A stretch of 39,410 nt of DNA, taken from positions 1 through 39,410 of the forward strand of contig CANNEP010000023.1 of assembly GCA_947503655.1 (NCBI GenBank). Reading direction: 5' to 3'. Within the stretch, counting starts at the first letter, position 1. Every line of letters starts with the position of its first letter. Below are positions 16,447-26,065 of this stretch, piece by piece. The stretch comes from an uncultured Microbacterium sp. (GTDB taxonomy: Bacteria > Actinomycetota > Actinomycetes > Actinomycetales > Microbacteriaceae). Position numbers and translations under genes: made by a program. The notes beneath the pieces are model-generated. The model had not been told where the DNA came from. It saw only the letters and a list, made by a program, of their open reading frames with translations, and searched no databases.

Positions 16447-16497
16447 AGGGCTTGTCTGACAACTTCGGGTCCAGGCGATTGCTGTGTGGATGAGCCA
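16447..16497. repeat. Right copy of ~50-bp direct repeat bracketing recQ
   Basis: The second copy, in the same orientation as the one at 14212-14262, starts four bases after the recQ stop and reaches almost to the 3' end of the convergent ABC-F gene. The 5' 13 bases and the 3' 24 bases are identical between copies; the differences lie in the middle. Confidence 0.75.
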
Positions 16498-16501
16498 CGC
16501 C

Positions 16502-18205
16502 CTAACGTGCGCGGTCGACCCGCTTTTCATCCCACACCGGGGTGGCTGACTCCTGTACCGTGCCATCGGCGCGGAAGATCAAGAACCGGTCAAATGAGCG
16601 CGCGAACCAGCGGTCGTGAGTGACCGCCAATACGGTACCGTCAAAGCGTTCGAGCGCATCTTGTAGTTCTTCGGCGGAGACGAGGTCGAGGTTGTCGGTC
16701 GGCTCGTCAAGGAGCAGTAACGTCGCGCCGCCGAGCTCCAGCAGCAGCACTTGAAAGCGCGCCTGTTGCCCGCCCGAGAGCTGTTCGAAGTTTTGCTCGG
16801 CCTGCAACGCGAGCCCGTATCGGCTGAGCGCCGAGCTTGCTGCGTCGCGCGCCATCCCTGCGCGGTCGTCTTCACCGCGATGCAGAATGTCGAGCAGGGT
16901 GCGCCCGACAAACTCGGGATGCTGGTGCGTTTGTGCAAACCACCCCGGAACTACACGCGCCCCCAGCACCGCACGCCCGGTGTGGGCGACGCTCGCGGCG
17001 CGCTGGCCCGCCGTCGTAACGTGCCCCAGGGTGCCATCGGGATCGGTACCGCCACGGGCAAGCAATCGCAAGAAGTGGGATTTTCCGGAACCATTGGAGC
17101 CGAGAACACCAACGCGGTCGCCGAACCAAATCTCCGTCGTGAAGGGCTTCATGAGACCGGTGAGCTCGAGGTCAGTCGCGACGACCGAGCGTTTACCGGT
17201 GCGGGCACCGCGCAACCGCATATCGAGGTTCTGCTCGCGCGGCTTCTCCTGCGGAGGACCGGCCGCCTCAAACTTGGCCAGGCGCGTTTGCGCCGCCCGA
17301 TAGCGACTCGTTAACTCGTCGCTGCGCTTCGCGGCATCCCGTAGCGCCACCACGAGTTGCTTGAGCTTGAGGTGCTGCTCATCCCACCGGCGGCGCAGTT
17401 CTTCCAGTCGTTCCATCCGGGCATCGCGGGCCGCGTGATACGTGCCGAAGCCGCCACCGTGAATCCACGCTGTGCCACCCGTCGCCCCGACCTCGAGGGT
17501 CGCGATACGGTCGGCAGCGCGCGCGAGAAGTTCGCGGTCGTGCGACACCAACAGCACGGTCTTCTTTGTCTCGCGGAGTCGCTCTTCCAGCCACCGTTTG
17601 CCTGGTACATCGAGATAGTTGTCTGGTTCGTCGAGCAACAGCACTTCGTCGGGCCCGGCGAGCAGCGCTTCAAGCGCGAGCCGCTTTTGTTCGCCACCCG
17701 ACAGCGTCGACAGCTCGCGATACTTCACCCGCTCGAACCCGGCACCGAGGGCGGCAGTCGCGACGCGATCCCACACCGTCTCATACTCGTAGCCGCCCGC
17801 ATCTGCGTACTCAGCAATCGCTGAGGCATAGGCCATCTGGTTCCGCTCGCTGTCGTCATCGATGAGCGCGTTCTCCGTCGACTCAAGAGACCGAGCCGCG
17901 AGCCGAATGCGTTCTGGCGCCACATCGACGAGCAGTGTGTGCACCGTCGGCGGATTCGCCGGATCAGCATCACGGGCGTGCCCGATGAACTGATCCATCA
18001 CGCCCAGACCACCGTTGATCGTGATTGCGCCATTGTCGGGCTTGAGCTCGCCGCGAATGATCCGCAACAGCGTCGTCTTGCCGGCCCCGTTCTCACCAAT
18101 CAGCGCGGTCGTTTTGCCTTCGCCGACCCGAAAGGTGACGTCGTCGAGCAACGGCCGCCCGTCGGGCAGCGTGTATGACACACCATTGATGTCGATGAAT
18201 CCCAC
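16502..18205 (-). CDS. ABC-F family ATP-binding protein
   Basis: A 567-residue protein with two nucleotide-binding domains and no membrane segments. Domain 1 has Walker A GENGAGKT (37-44), signature LSGGEQ (168-173) and Walker B LLLDEPDNYLD (189-199). A charged linker of about 80 residues (255-335) rich in Arg, Glu and Lys follows. Domain 2 has Walker A GSNGSGKS (369-376), signature LSGGQQ (476-481) and LLLLDEPTDNLD (496-507). ABC-F proteins act on the ribosome as translation factors or antibiotic-protection proteins; which applies here cannot be told. I start at the GTG at 18205, preceded by AGAGGAAGAG, rather than 21 codons upstream, because the following MGFIDINGVSYTLPDGRPLL is the family start. 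Confidence 0.93.
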   Translation of the reverse strand: MGFIDINGVSYTLPDGRPLLDDVTFRVGEGKTTALIGENGAGKTTLLRIIRGELKPDNGAITINGGLGVMDQFIGHARDADPANPPTVHTLLVDVAPERIRLAARSLESTENALIDDDSERNQMAYASAIAEYADAGGYEYETVWDRVATAALGAGFERVKYRELSTLSGGEQKRLALEALLAGPDEVLLLDEPDNYLDVPGKRWLEERLRETKKTVLLVSHDRELLARAADRIATLEVGATGGTAWIHGGGFGTYHAARDARMERLEELRRRWDEQHLKLKQLVVALRDAAKRSDELTSRYRAAQTRLAKFEAAGPPQEKPREQNLDMRLRGARTGKRSVVATDLELTGLMKPFTTEIWFGDRVGVLGSNGSGKSHFLRLLARGGTDPDGTLGHVTTAGQRAASVAHTGRAVLGARVVPGWFAQTHQHPEFVGRTLLDILHRGEDDRAGMARDAASSALSRYGLALQAEQNFEQLSGGQQARFQVLLLELGGATLLLLDEPTDNLDLVSAEELQDALERFDGTVLAVTHDRWFARSFDRFLIFRADGTVQESATPVWDEKRVDRAR

Positions 18206-18283
18206 GGGGCTCTTCCTCTCGGCCGCCGGCGGCGAGCCTTTCAGAATACCGGCATCACGCCAGCCCACGCACCACCGGCAACG

Positions 18284-18332
18284 GAAAAACGGAACCTCCC
18301 CTCGCGACGGCGAGGAGAGGTTCCGTTTCGTA
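18284..18332 (-). terminator. Strong terminator after guaB
   Basis: On the minus strand AAACGGAACCTCTCCTCGCC pairs with GCGAGGGGAGGTTCCGTTT (about 18-20 bp with one mismatch), followed by TTCC. It begins a few bases after the guaB stop at 18337. The stem carries GGAACCT / AGGTTCC, close to the over-represented word. Confidence 0.88.
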
Positions 18333-18336
18333 AAGA

Positions 18337-20214
<1,878 letters not shown>

Positions 20215-21564
20215 GTGTCCCTTTCATCGACCCGAACCCAGTACCGCCATCGCTGGCGTGTGCTCATGGTGTTGTTCGGATTCCTTCTTGCCGGGCTGGT
20301 GATCGTTGCGCCGTCACTGTCGACCGCCGCGAGCGCTGCCCCGGTGTCGGCCGCAACCGCCACATGTGACCCGCCTGATGAACAAGAAGAGACGGACTGG
20401 CGTTTCAGCGGCTTCATCAAGTTCAACGACGAACCTCTCCCCTGCGTCACTGTCACGATTGAGGGCAACGGCTTCAGCGCCACGACCGTCACAAACGACA
20501 AGGGTCGCTGGGAGCTGTTCGTTCCGGAGAAAGCCGAATACACGCTGACCGTTGACGAATCGACCCTGCCAGAGGGCGTCATTGTTGAGGGTGAATCGGC
20601 ATCGCAAACGGTGACCTTTGACCTCACCGGCAAGAAGACTGTCAACCTCTTCCTCGGTGAGGGCGTGCGTGAGACCACGTCGTTTAGCGAGCAGCTGATG
20701 AACAGCCTGTTCCGCGGTGTGGTTTTTGGTCTCATGCTGGCGCTCGCCTCCATGGGTGCCGCATTGATCTACGGAACCACGGGACTCTCGAACTTCGCAC
20801 ACGGTGAGATGGTGTCGTGGGGTGCGATCGTGATGATGATCATCTCCACAATTTGGGATGCACCGCTGTGGATCGGCATCACCGCTGCCGTGCTCGCCGG
20901 TGTCGGCCTCGGGTTCGCGCTCGACGCGGGGCTGTGGCGGCCGCTCCGCCGCAAGGGTCTCGGCATCGTGCAGCTCCTCGTGGTGAGCATCGGTTTGGCG
21001 ATCGCGTTGCGTTCGTTCTACCAAATCCTGATCAAGGGCAACGTGTACGAGGTTCCGGGGCAAAATGTTTCGGAGTTCCCGCTCGGGCCGATCAAGACGA
21101 CCTACATCAACCTCATCATCGCCGGCGTCAGCATCGTGGTGATTCTCGGTGTCGCTTTCTTCCTCACCAGCACCCGACTCGGCAAGGCCACGCGCGCCAT
21201 CAGCGACAACCCGTCGCTCGCGGCAGCGTCGGGCATCAACGTTGAGTCGGTCGTGCGCCTGGTGTGGATGCTGGCCGGTGGCCTCGCCGCCCTCGGCGGC
21301 GTGCTGTGGGCCTACTACCTGCGTGGTGTGAAGTTCGACATGGGTACCTCGATGCTGCTGTTGATCTTCGCAGCCATCACCCTGGGCGGCCTCGGCACCG
21401 CGTTCGGCGCACTCATTGGTTCCGTCATCATCGGCATCGTCGTTGAAGTGTCGCCGCTGTTCATTCCGTCCGACCTCAAGTTCGCTGGCGCTCTGCTCGC
21501 CCTGATTCTGATCCTGCTGGTGAGGCCGCAAGGCCTGCTCGGTCGCAAGGAAAGGTTGGGCTGA
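20215..21564 (+). CDS. livH: Branched-chain amino acid-type ABC permease (LivH) with secreted N-terminal domain
   Basis: A 449-residue protein that starts at a GTG with GGAGG four bases upstream. It opens with a signal-peptide-like segment (basic RHRWR, hydrophobic 17-40). Then comes a ~100-residue extracytoplasmic region (about 60-150) that looks like a carboxypeptidase-regulatory/CNA-B beta-sandwich: GFIKFNDEPLPCVTVTIEG, then TVTNDKGRWELFVPEKAEYT. It holds two cysteines (C51, C77). Residues 160-449 are a LivH-type permease with about eight helices, the YGTTGLSNFAHGEM motif typical of the family, and a terminal LVRPQGLLG. It is first in a livHMGF operon. The permease assignment is firm; the extra domain may contact the cell wall or the binding protein, which is inference. 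Confidence 0.92.
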   Translation: MSLSSTRTQYRHRWRVLMVLFGFLLAGLVIVAPSLSTAASAAPVSAATATCDPPDEQEETDWRFSGFIKFNDEPLPCVTVTIEGNGFSATTVTNDKGRWELFVPEKAEYTLTVDESTLPEGVIVEGESASQTVTFDLTGKKTVNLFLGEGVRETTSFSEQLMNSLFRGVVFGLMLALASMGAALIYGTTGLSNFAHGEMVSWGAIVMMIISTIWDAPLWIGITAAVLAGVGLGFALDAGLWRPLRRKGLGIVQLLVVSIGLAIALRSFYQILIKGNVYEVPGQNVSEFPLGPIKTTYINLIIAGVSIVVILGVAFFLTSTRLGKATRAISDNPSLAAASGINVESVVRLVWMLAGGLAALGGVLWAYYLRGVKFDMGTSMLLLIFAAITLGGLGTAFGALIGSVIIGIVVEVSPLFIPSDLKFAGALLALILILLVRPQGLLGRKERLG

Positions 21565-21565
21565 C

Positions 21566-22549
21566 ATGGATTTCATGGCTGTTTTGGCGGACTCGCTCCG
21601 CTTCCTGCTCTCCCCCACCACGATCGCGTTCGCGATTGCGGCAACAGGCCTGTCGGTGCACTTCGGTTACACCGGACTGCTGAACTTCGGTATGGCCGCG
21701 TTCATGGCCCTCGGCGCCTACGGCTACGCGATCGGCGTGCTCACGTTCGGTTTGCCCTGGTATGCCGCGATGGCGCTCGGTTTGATCGCCGCGGTGTTGT
21801 TCGCGTTCGTGTTGGGTATTCCGACTCTGCGATTGCGAGCTGACTACCTTGCCATCGTCACGATCGCAGCGGCTGAAATCGTACGCCTCGTGTTCAACAC
21901 GGCCGCCTTCGACTCGGTCACCGGCTCGAACGATGGTCTCGACGGCTACAACGCGGGCTTCCAGGCCGCCAACCCGTGGGTGCTTATGGGCGGCGAAACC
22001 TCCGACAAGTGGGGCTTCTGGACCTGGACCTACACGAACGCCCGCTGGTGGATCATCCTGTTCGGCCTGATCCTGCTCGCGGTCTGCATCGTCGTCGTGT
22101 TCATGCTGATGCGCAGCCCGTGGGGGCGTGTCATCAAGGGCATCCGCGAAGATGAAGACGCCGTGCGCTCGCTCGGCAAGAACGTCTTCTCGTACAAGAT
22201 GCAGGCGCTCATCATCGGTGGTGTCATGGGAGCGATGGGCGGCATCATCTACGCGTTGCCGTCCGCTGTCACACCAGGTTCTTACGTCACTGATATGACG
22301 TTCAACCTCTGGACGATCTTGCTCCTCGGTGGCGCGGCGACCGTCTTGGGTCCGACCCTCGGTGCGGTGCTGTTCTGGGTGGTCTACGCCTTCCTGGGGT
22401 CGGTCATTCCCCATCTCGGCCTCCCGATCAGCAACGCGCAGGGTGCCGCCTTCGTTCAGCTCCTCATGGGTATCGCCCTCATGCTGATTGTGATCTTCCG
22501 CCCACAAGGCATCCTCGGAGACAAGAGGGAGATGACCTTTGTCAAATAA
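21566..22549 (+). CDS. livM: Branched-chain amino acid-type ABC permease (LivM)
   Basis: A 327-residue permease that starts one base after the livH stop. It has about nine membrane helices and the family motifs HFGYTGLLNFGMAAFMALGAY near the N-terminus and GVMGAMGGIIYALPSAVTPG in the second half. It ends with IFRPQGILGDKREM, the parallel of the LivH terminus. LivM pairs with LivH to form the membrane channel. Its last 11 bases overlap the start of the ATPase gene livG, so translation is coupled. Substrates of the HAAT family include leucine-type amino acids, urea and short amides, so the solute is not certain. Confidence 0.94.
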   Translation: MDFMAVLADSLRFLLSPTTIAFAIAATGLSVHFGYTGLLNFGMAAFMALGAYGYAIGVLTFGLPWYAAMALGLIAAVLFAFVLGIPTLRLRADYLAIVTIAAAEIVRLVFNTAAFDSVTGSNDGLDGYNAGFQAANPWVLMGGETSDKWGFWTWTYTNARWWIILFGLILLAVCIVVVFMLMRSPWGRVIKGIREDEDAVRSLGKNVFSYKMQALIIGGVMGAMGGIIYALPSAVTPGSYVTDMTFNLWTILLLGGAATVLGPTLGAVLFWVVYAFLGSVIPHLGLPISNAQGAAFVQLLMGIALMLIVIFRPQGILGDKREMTFVK

Positions 22550-23645
22550 CCAGATTCCCCACGAAAGCGGCGCGAATGCGGAGCCCGTGGTTCCGCAGCA
22601 CGTGACCGATGCTGGTGCCGACACTGTGGTTCCGGAACCAGTGACTGCGGCTGATGAAGCGGTGACGGAACCAGCGGGTGAGGTCCCCGCGCAGCAGGAA
22701 GACGTGCATGCCGCGTCGCCCGAAGAGGTCCTCGCGGAGCGTGAGGCGGCTGAGCCGGTTGCGGTGAAGCGTCAGAAGACAACCGGGCTCGCGAAGGGAC
22801 CGGGAACGCCCGGCATCCCCAAGGTTGACCCGATTCTCGTCGTCAACAACGTCACCCGAAACTTCGGTGGAGTGTCGGCTGTTGACGTGAATCACCTGGA
22901 GATTCCGCGCCACGCGATTACGGCGCTGATCGGCCCGAACGGTGCCGGCAAGACGACGTTGTTCAACCTGCTGTGCGGCTTCGATAAGCCCAACACCGGA
23001 TCGTGGACGTATGACGGCCACAACCTCGCGGGCGTGCCGTCGTTCAAGGTTGCGCGCATGGGGCAGGTGCGCACGTTCCAGCTGACGAAGGCGCTGTCGT
23101 TGCTGTCGGTGCTGGAGAACATGAAGCTCGGCGCCAAGGATCAAAAGGGTGAGGGTTTTTGGGCCTCGCTCATGCCGTGGCGCTGGCGCAAGCAGGAGGC
23201 GGAGATCACCGCGAAGGCGCGTGACCTGCTCACCCGCTTCAAGCTTGACGCCAAGGAGCAAGACTTCGCCGCGTCGCTTTCGGGTGGTCAGCGCAAGCTT
23301 CTCGACATGGCTCGCGCCCTCATGAACGACCCGAACCTCGTCATGCTCGATGAGCCGATGGCCGGTGTTAACCCCGCGCTCACGCAATCATTGCTTGACC
23401 ACGTGCTTGATCTGAAAGACCGCGGCATGACCGTGCTGTTCGTGGAGCACGACATGCACATGGTGCGTCACATCGCCGACTGGGTGGTCGTGATGGCCGA
23501 GGGCAAGATCGTCGCCGAGGGCCCGCCCGAGACGGTGATGGAAGACCAGGCCGTGATCGACGCGTACCTCGGCGCGCACCAGGATGTTGACCTCGGTGTC
23601 GTCACCGGGCGCATCCCCACCATTGACACGAAGGAGTCGAAATGA
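22539..23645 (+). CDS. livG: Branched-chain amino acid-type ABC ATPase (LivG) with long N-terminal tail
   Basis: A 368-residue ATPase. The first ~95 residues are a low-complexity Ala/Glu/Pro/Val tail absent from typical ~255-residue LivG proteins. The core starts at DPILVVNNVTRNFGG. Walker A is GPNGAGKT (132-139), the signature LSGGQ (247-251), Walker B VMLDEPMAGVNP (268-279), and the H-loop lies in VEHDMHMV. The start is TTG at 22539, preceded by GAGGGAGATGA and overlapping livM by 11 bases; GTG codons at 22587 and 22626 are in the tail and could be alternative starts. The tail contains four copies of the over-represented octamer, so it may have been shaped at DNA level. It energises transport together with LivF. 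Confidence 0.92.
   Translation: MSNNQIPHESGANAEPVVPQHVTDAGADTVVPEPVTAADEAVTEPAGEVPAQQEDVHAASPEEVLAEREAAEPVAVKRQKTTGLAKGPGTPGIPKVDPILVVNNVTRNFGGVSAVDVNHLEIPRHAITALIGPNGAGKTTLFNLLCGFDKPNTGSWTYDGHNLAGVPSFKVARMGQVRTFQLTKALSLLSVLENMKLGAKDQKGEGFWASLMPWRWRKQEAEITAKARDLLTRFKLDAKEQDFAASLSGGQRKLLDMARALMNDPNLVMLDEPMAGVNPALTQSLLDHVLDLKDRGMTVLFVEHDMHMVRHIADWVVVMAEGKIVAEGPPETVMEDQAVIDAYLGAHQDVDLGVVTGRIPTIDTKESK
22588..22673. repeat. Cluster of four TGGTTCCG words, including a perfect 14-bp palindrome
   Basis: TGGTTCCG at 22588-22595 and 22627-22634 and CGGAACCA at 22633-22640 and 22666-22673. The middle two overlap to give the palindrome TGGTTCCGGAACCA. All four lie in the part of livG that encodes the extra N-terminal tail. 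Confidence 0.7.
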
Positions 23646-24379
23646 CCGACAGTGACGTCGTTGTCGAGATGACGGGCGTGCACGCCGGATACCTGCCGGG
23701 CATCAACATTCTGAACGGTGCGAACCTCATTGCCCGCCAGGGTGAGCTGATCGGCATCATCGGCCCGAACGGTGCCGGTAAGTCGACGTTGCTGAAGGCG
23801 ATCTTCGGCATGGTCAGGGTGCGCGAGGGCGAGATCACCGTCAATGGCGAGAGCATCGTGGGCCTGAAAGCCGACAAGCTCGTGAAGCGCGGTGTGGCTT
23901 TTGTGCCGCAGACGAACAACGTGTTTCCGTCGCTGACGATCGCCGAGAACCTGCAGATGGGTGTCTTCCAGGCTCCCAAGAAGTATGCGGAACGCCTCGA
24001 TTTCGTCACCGGCATCTTCGCTGAGCTCGGTGGCCGCCTCGGCCAACGTGCCGGGTCGCTGTCGGGTGGTGAGCGTCAGATGGTGGCGATGTGCCGCGCG
24101 CTCATGATGGACCCGAGCGTGCTGCTTCTCGATGAGCCCAGCGCTGGCCTCAGCCCGGTTCGACAGGACGACGCGTTCTTGCGCGTTTCCGAGATCAACA
24201 AGGCGGGCGTGACGACGATCATGGTGGAGCAGAACGCCCGCCGCTGTCTGCAGATCTGCGACCGCGGCTACGTGCTCGACCAAGGCCGCGACGCCTACGA
24301 GGGCACCGGCCGCGAACTGCTCAACGACCCGAAGGTCATCGGCCTCTACCTCGGAACCCTCGGCACCGAGGCCGCATAA
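23642..24379 (+). CDS. livF: Branched-chain amino acid-type ABC ATPase (LivF)
   Basis: A 245-residue ATPase of normal family length. Walker A is GPNGAGKS (41-48), the Q-loop segment is FVPQTNNVFPSLTIAENLQMG, the signature LSGGERQMVAMCRALM and Walker B VLLLDEPSAGLSP. It ends in GLYLGTLGTEAA, like other LivF proteins. The ATG overlaps the livG stop (ATGA at 23642-23645). With LivG it forms the ATPase pair of the importer. A strong terminator follows 16 bases after the stop, which closes the livHMGF operon. Confidence 0.95.
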   Translation: MTDSDVVVEMTGVHAGYLPGINILNGANLIARQGELIGIIGPNGAGKSTLLKAIFGMVRVREGEITVNGESIVGLKADKLVKRGVAFVPQTNNVFPSLTIAENLQMGVFQAPKKYAERLDFVTGIFAELGGRLGQRAGSLSGGERQMVAMCRALMMDPSVLLLDEPSAGLSPVRQDDAFLRVSEINKAGVTTIMVEQNARRCLQICDRGYVLDQGRDAYEGTGRELLNDPKVIGLYLGTLGTEAA

Positions 24380-24395
24380 CCCCCTCACCGCTTTC

Positions 24396-24434
24396 GGAGC
24401 CGGGCCCCACTTCGGGGCCCGGCTCCTTCTTTCA
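24396..24434 (+). terminator. Terminator of the livHMGF operon
   Basis: GGAGCCGGGCCCC (24396-24408) pairs perfectly with GGGGCCCGGCTCC (24414-24426) around a five-base loop and is followed by TTCTTTC. Confidence 0.92.
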
Positions 24435-24581
24435 TGCCCCAGCCCCATGGTTCCGCCAGCCGCACGTCGGAGAAACTACTGCGCATCGCCTGAAACGGCG
24501 CTGGCGGGCCCCTGAGGCCGCGAAATCCCCGACGAGCGGCTCCGGGAACCACGGGTGCGGAACGAGACGCCCGCGGGCACG

Positions 24582-24614
24582 CGAAAGGGAGGGGCCCAGT
24601 GGACCCCTCCCTCG
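24582..24614 (-). terminator. Terminator of the binding-protein gene
   Basis: On the minus strand GGGAGGGGTCC (24611-24601) pairs with GGGCCCCTCCC (24597-24587) and is followed by TTTC. It lies 13 bases beyond the stop of the convergent binding-protein gene. Confidence 0.85.
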
Positions 24615-24626
24615 CAGTATTGCTAC

Positions 24627-25916
24627 TTAGTCGGTACGGGTAGCGAGGTTGTCTGCCTCGTACTTGTAGGTACCGATGGCAGCGCCCTTCGGGTCGCCGT
24701 TCTCGTCGAACGTGACGTCGCCGGAGTAGCCGTCGTAGTCGATCGTCTTGCCGTCAGCGATGAGTGCGGCGCACTCGGCGAACGCGGTGCACTTCTCGCC
24801 ACCGCCGGTGCCGCCCGAGATCTCAGCCATCTTGGCAGCCATGTCAGCGCCGTCGGTCGAGCCCGCAGCGAGAGCAGCCAGTGCGGTGAGGATGACACCG
24901 TCGTATGCCTCAGCGGCGTACGTGAAGTCCTTGACCTCGCTGTTGCCAGCGCCCGTCCATGCAGCCTGCAGGCGGTCGGTGAAGTCGTCTTCGAGCTTCG
25001 GGCCGGGGCGGGTGCCCTGAGCGCCGGTCAGGTCGATCGACATGTCGGCACCGTAGTTCGAGAGGTTGCCGTCAACCAGGTACATCTGGTCAGCGGTGAT
25101 ACCTGCCGAAACGAGTGCCGGCGCGAGCGCCTTGAACTCTTCGTACGAGACGATGGCGACAGCGTCGGGGTTCGCCGCGACGACAGCCTGAATCTGAGCG
25201 TCGAACTGCGTGTCACCGACGTTGAACGTCTGGTGCTCAACAACCTCGCCACCGGTACCTTCGAAGGTTTCGGTGATGGCCTTGTCGAGGCCCGAACCGT
25301 ACGCGTCGTTCTGGTACAGAACGGCGAGCGTGGCGTGGCCGTCGTCGGCGATCAGGTTACCGAGAACTTCACCCTGCAGGAGGTCGCTCGGCGCGGTACG
25401 GAAGTACAGGCTGTTGTCCTTCCACGCGGTGAAGTCAGGCGAAGTGTTAGACGGCGAGATCTGCATGATGCCAGCTTCAACGTTGCCATCGAGAATGAGC
25501 TTAGAGACACCCGACGATGCGGCACCGATGAGGGCCGTGATGCCCTTACCGCGCAGGCTCTCGATGCTGGTCTCAAACACCTTGTTCTTCGTGTCACCCT
25601 CATCAGCGGGGGTGTAGTCGATCGTGATGCCAGCGTTGGCCGCGTTGACTTCCTCAACAGCGAGGAGAACGCCAGATTCCATGGGCGGGCCGAGGAACGA
25701 CAGCGAACCGGTCTGGGGCAGAAGCGAGCCGAGCTTCAGCGTTAGTGCTTCGCCAGAAGGTGCGGAGGTTCCGGGGTCTGCGGAACCGGTGGGCTCGGTT
25801 GTCGGGTCTCCGCCGCCACCGCCGGTGCTACAACCAGCAAGTACGAGAGCACTAGCAGCAGCGAGGGCTACTCCAGCGAAAACCTTGCCCTTACGGGAGA
25901 TCAGGGTTCCGTACAT
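24627..25916 (-). CDS. Branched-chain amino acid-type substrate-binding lipoprotein
   Basis: A 429-residue lipoprotein. The signal peptide ends in the lipobox LVLAGC, with C29 as lipidated residue, followed by a Gly/Pro/Thr-rich linker. The mature domain is a type I periplasmic-binding fold (Peripla_BP_6): LKLGSLLPQTGSLSFLGPP starts lobe 1, and the TALIGAASSGVSK segment probably contacts the ligand carboxylate. Two cysteines near EKCTAFAECAAL may form a disulfide. It is convergent with livHMGF, so it would be expressed separately from its transporter. A TAGGAT -10 box (25923-25928) ends six bases before the ATG, giving a leaderless mRNA. The solute is probably an amino acid or amide. Confidence 0.92.
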   Translation of the reverse strand: MYGTLISRKGKVFAGVALAAASALVLAGCSTGGGGGDPTTEPTGSADPGTSAPSGEALTLKLGSLLPQTGSLSFLGPPMESGVLLAVEEVNAANAGITIDYTPADEGDTKNKVFETSIESLRGKGITALIGAASSGVSKLILDGNVEAGIMQISPSNTSPDFTAWKDNSLYFRTAPSDLLQGEVLGNLIADDGHATLAVLYQNDAYGSGLDKAITETFEGTGGEVVEHQTFNVGDTQFDAQIQAVVAANPDAVAIVSYEEFKALAPALVSAGITADQMYLVDGNLSNYGADMSIDLTGAQGTRPGPKLEDDFTDRLQAAWTGAGNSEVKDFTYAAEAYDGVILTALAALAAGSTDGADMAAKMAEISGGTGGGEKCTAFAECAALIADGKTIDYDGYSGDVTFDENGDPKGAAIGTYKYEADNLATRTD

Positions 25917-25922
25917 AAACGC

Positions 25923-25928
25923 ATCCTA
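25923..25928 (-). promoter_or_regulatory. Probable -10 box (TAGGAT) of the binding-protein gene
   Basis: TAGGAT on the minus strand lies six bases before the ATG at 25916, the leaderless geometry. No convincing -35 is visible. Confidence 0.5.
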
Positions 25929-26065
25929 ACGTTGGTCTGACCACGCCTTGTGCAGGTCAGTGTCACCACAATACGAGTTCAGACGCATTAACAAGGTCTC
26001 AGTGCGCTAACGTTTTCGCCGAATGCCGCTTTTTGACAAATCATCCGATGACATCTGCTACTCGA

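Noticed and set aside
20314..22624. Two long minus-strand frames (435 and 382 codons)
   Set aside because: They are antisense to livH and livM, and their His/Glu/Asp/Arg-rich translations match no family.
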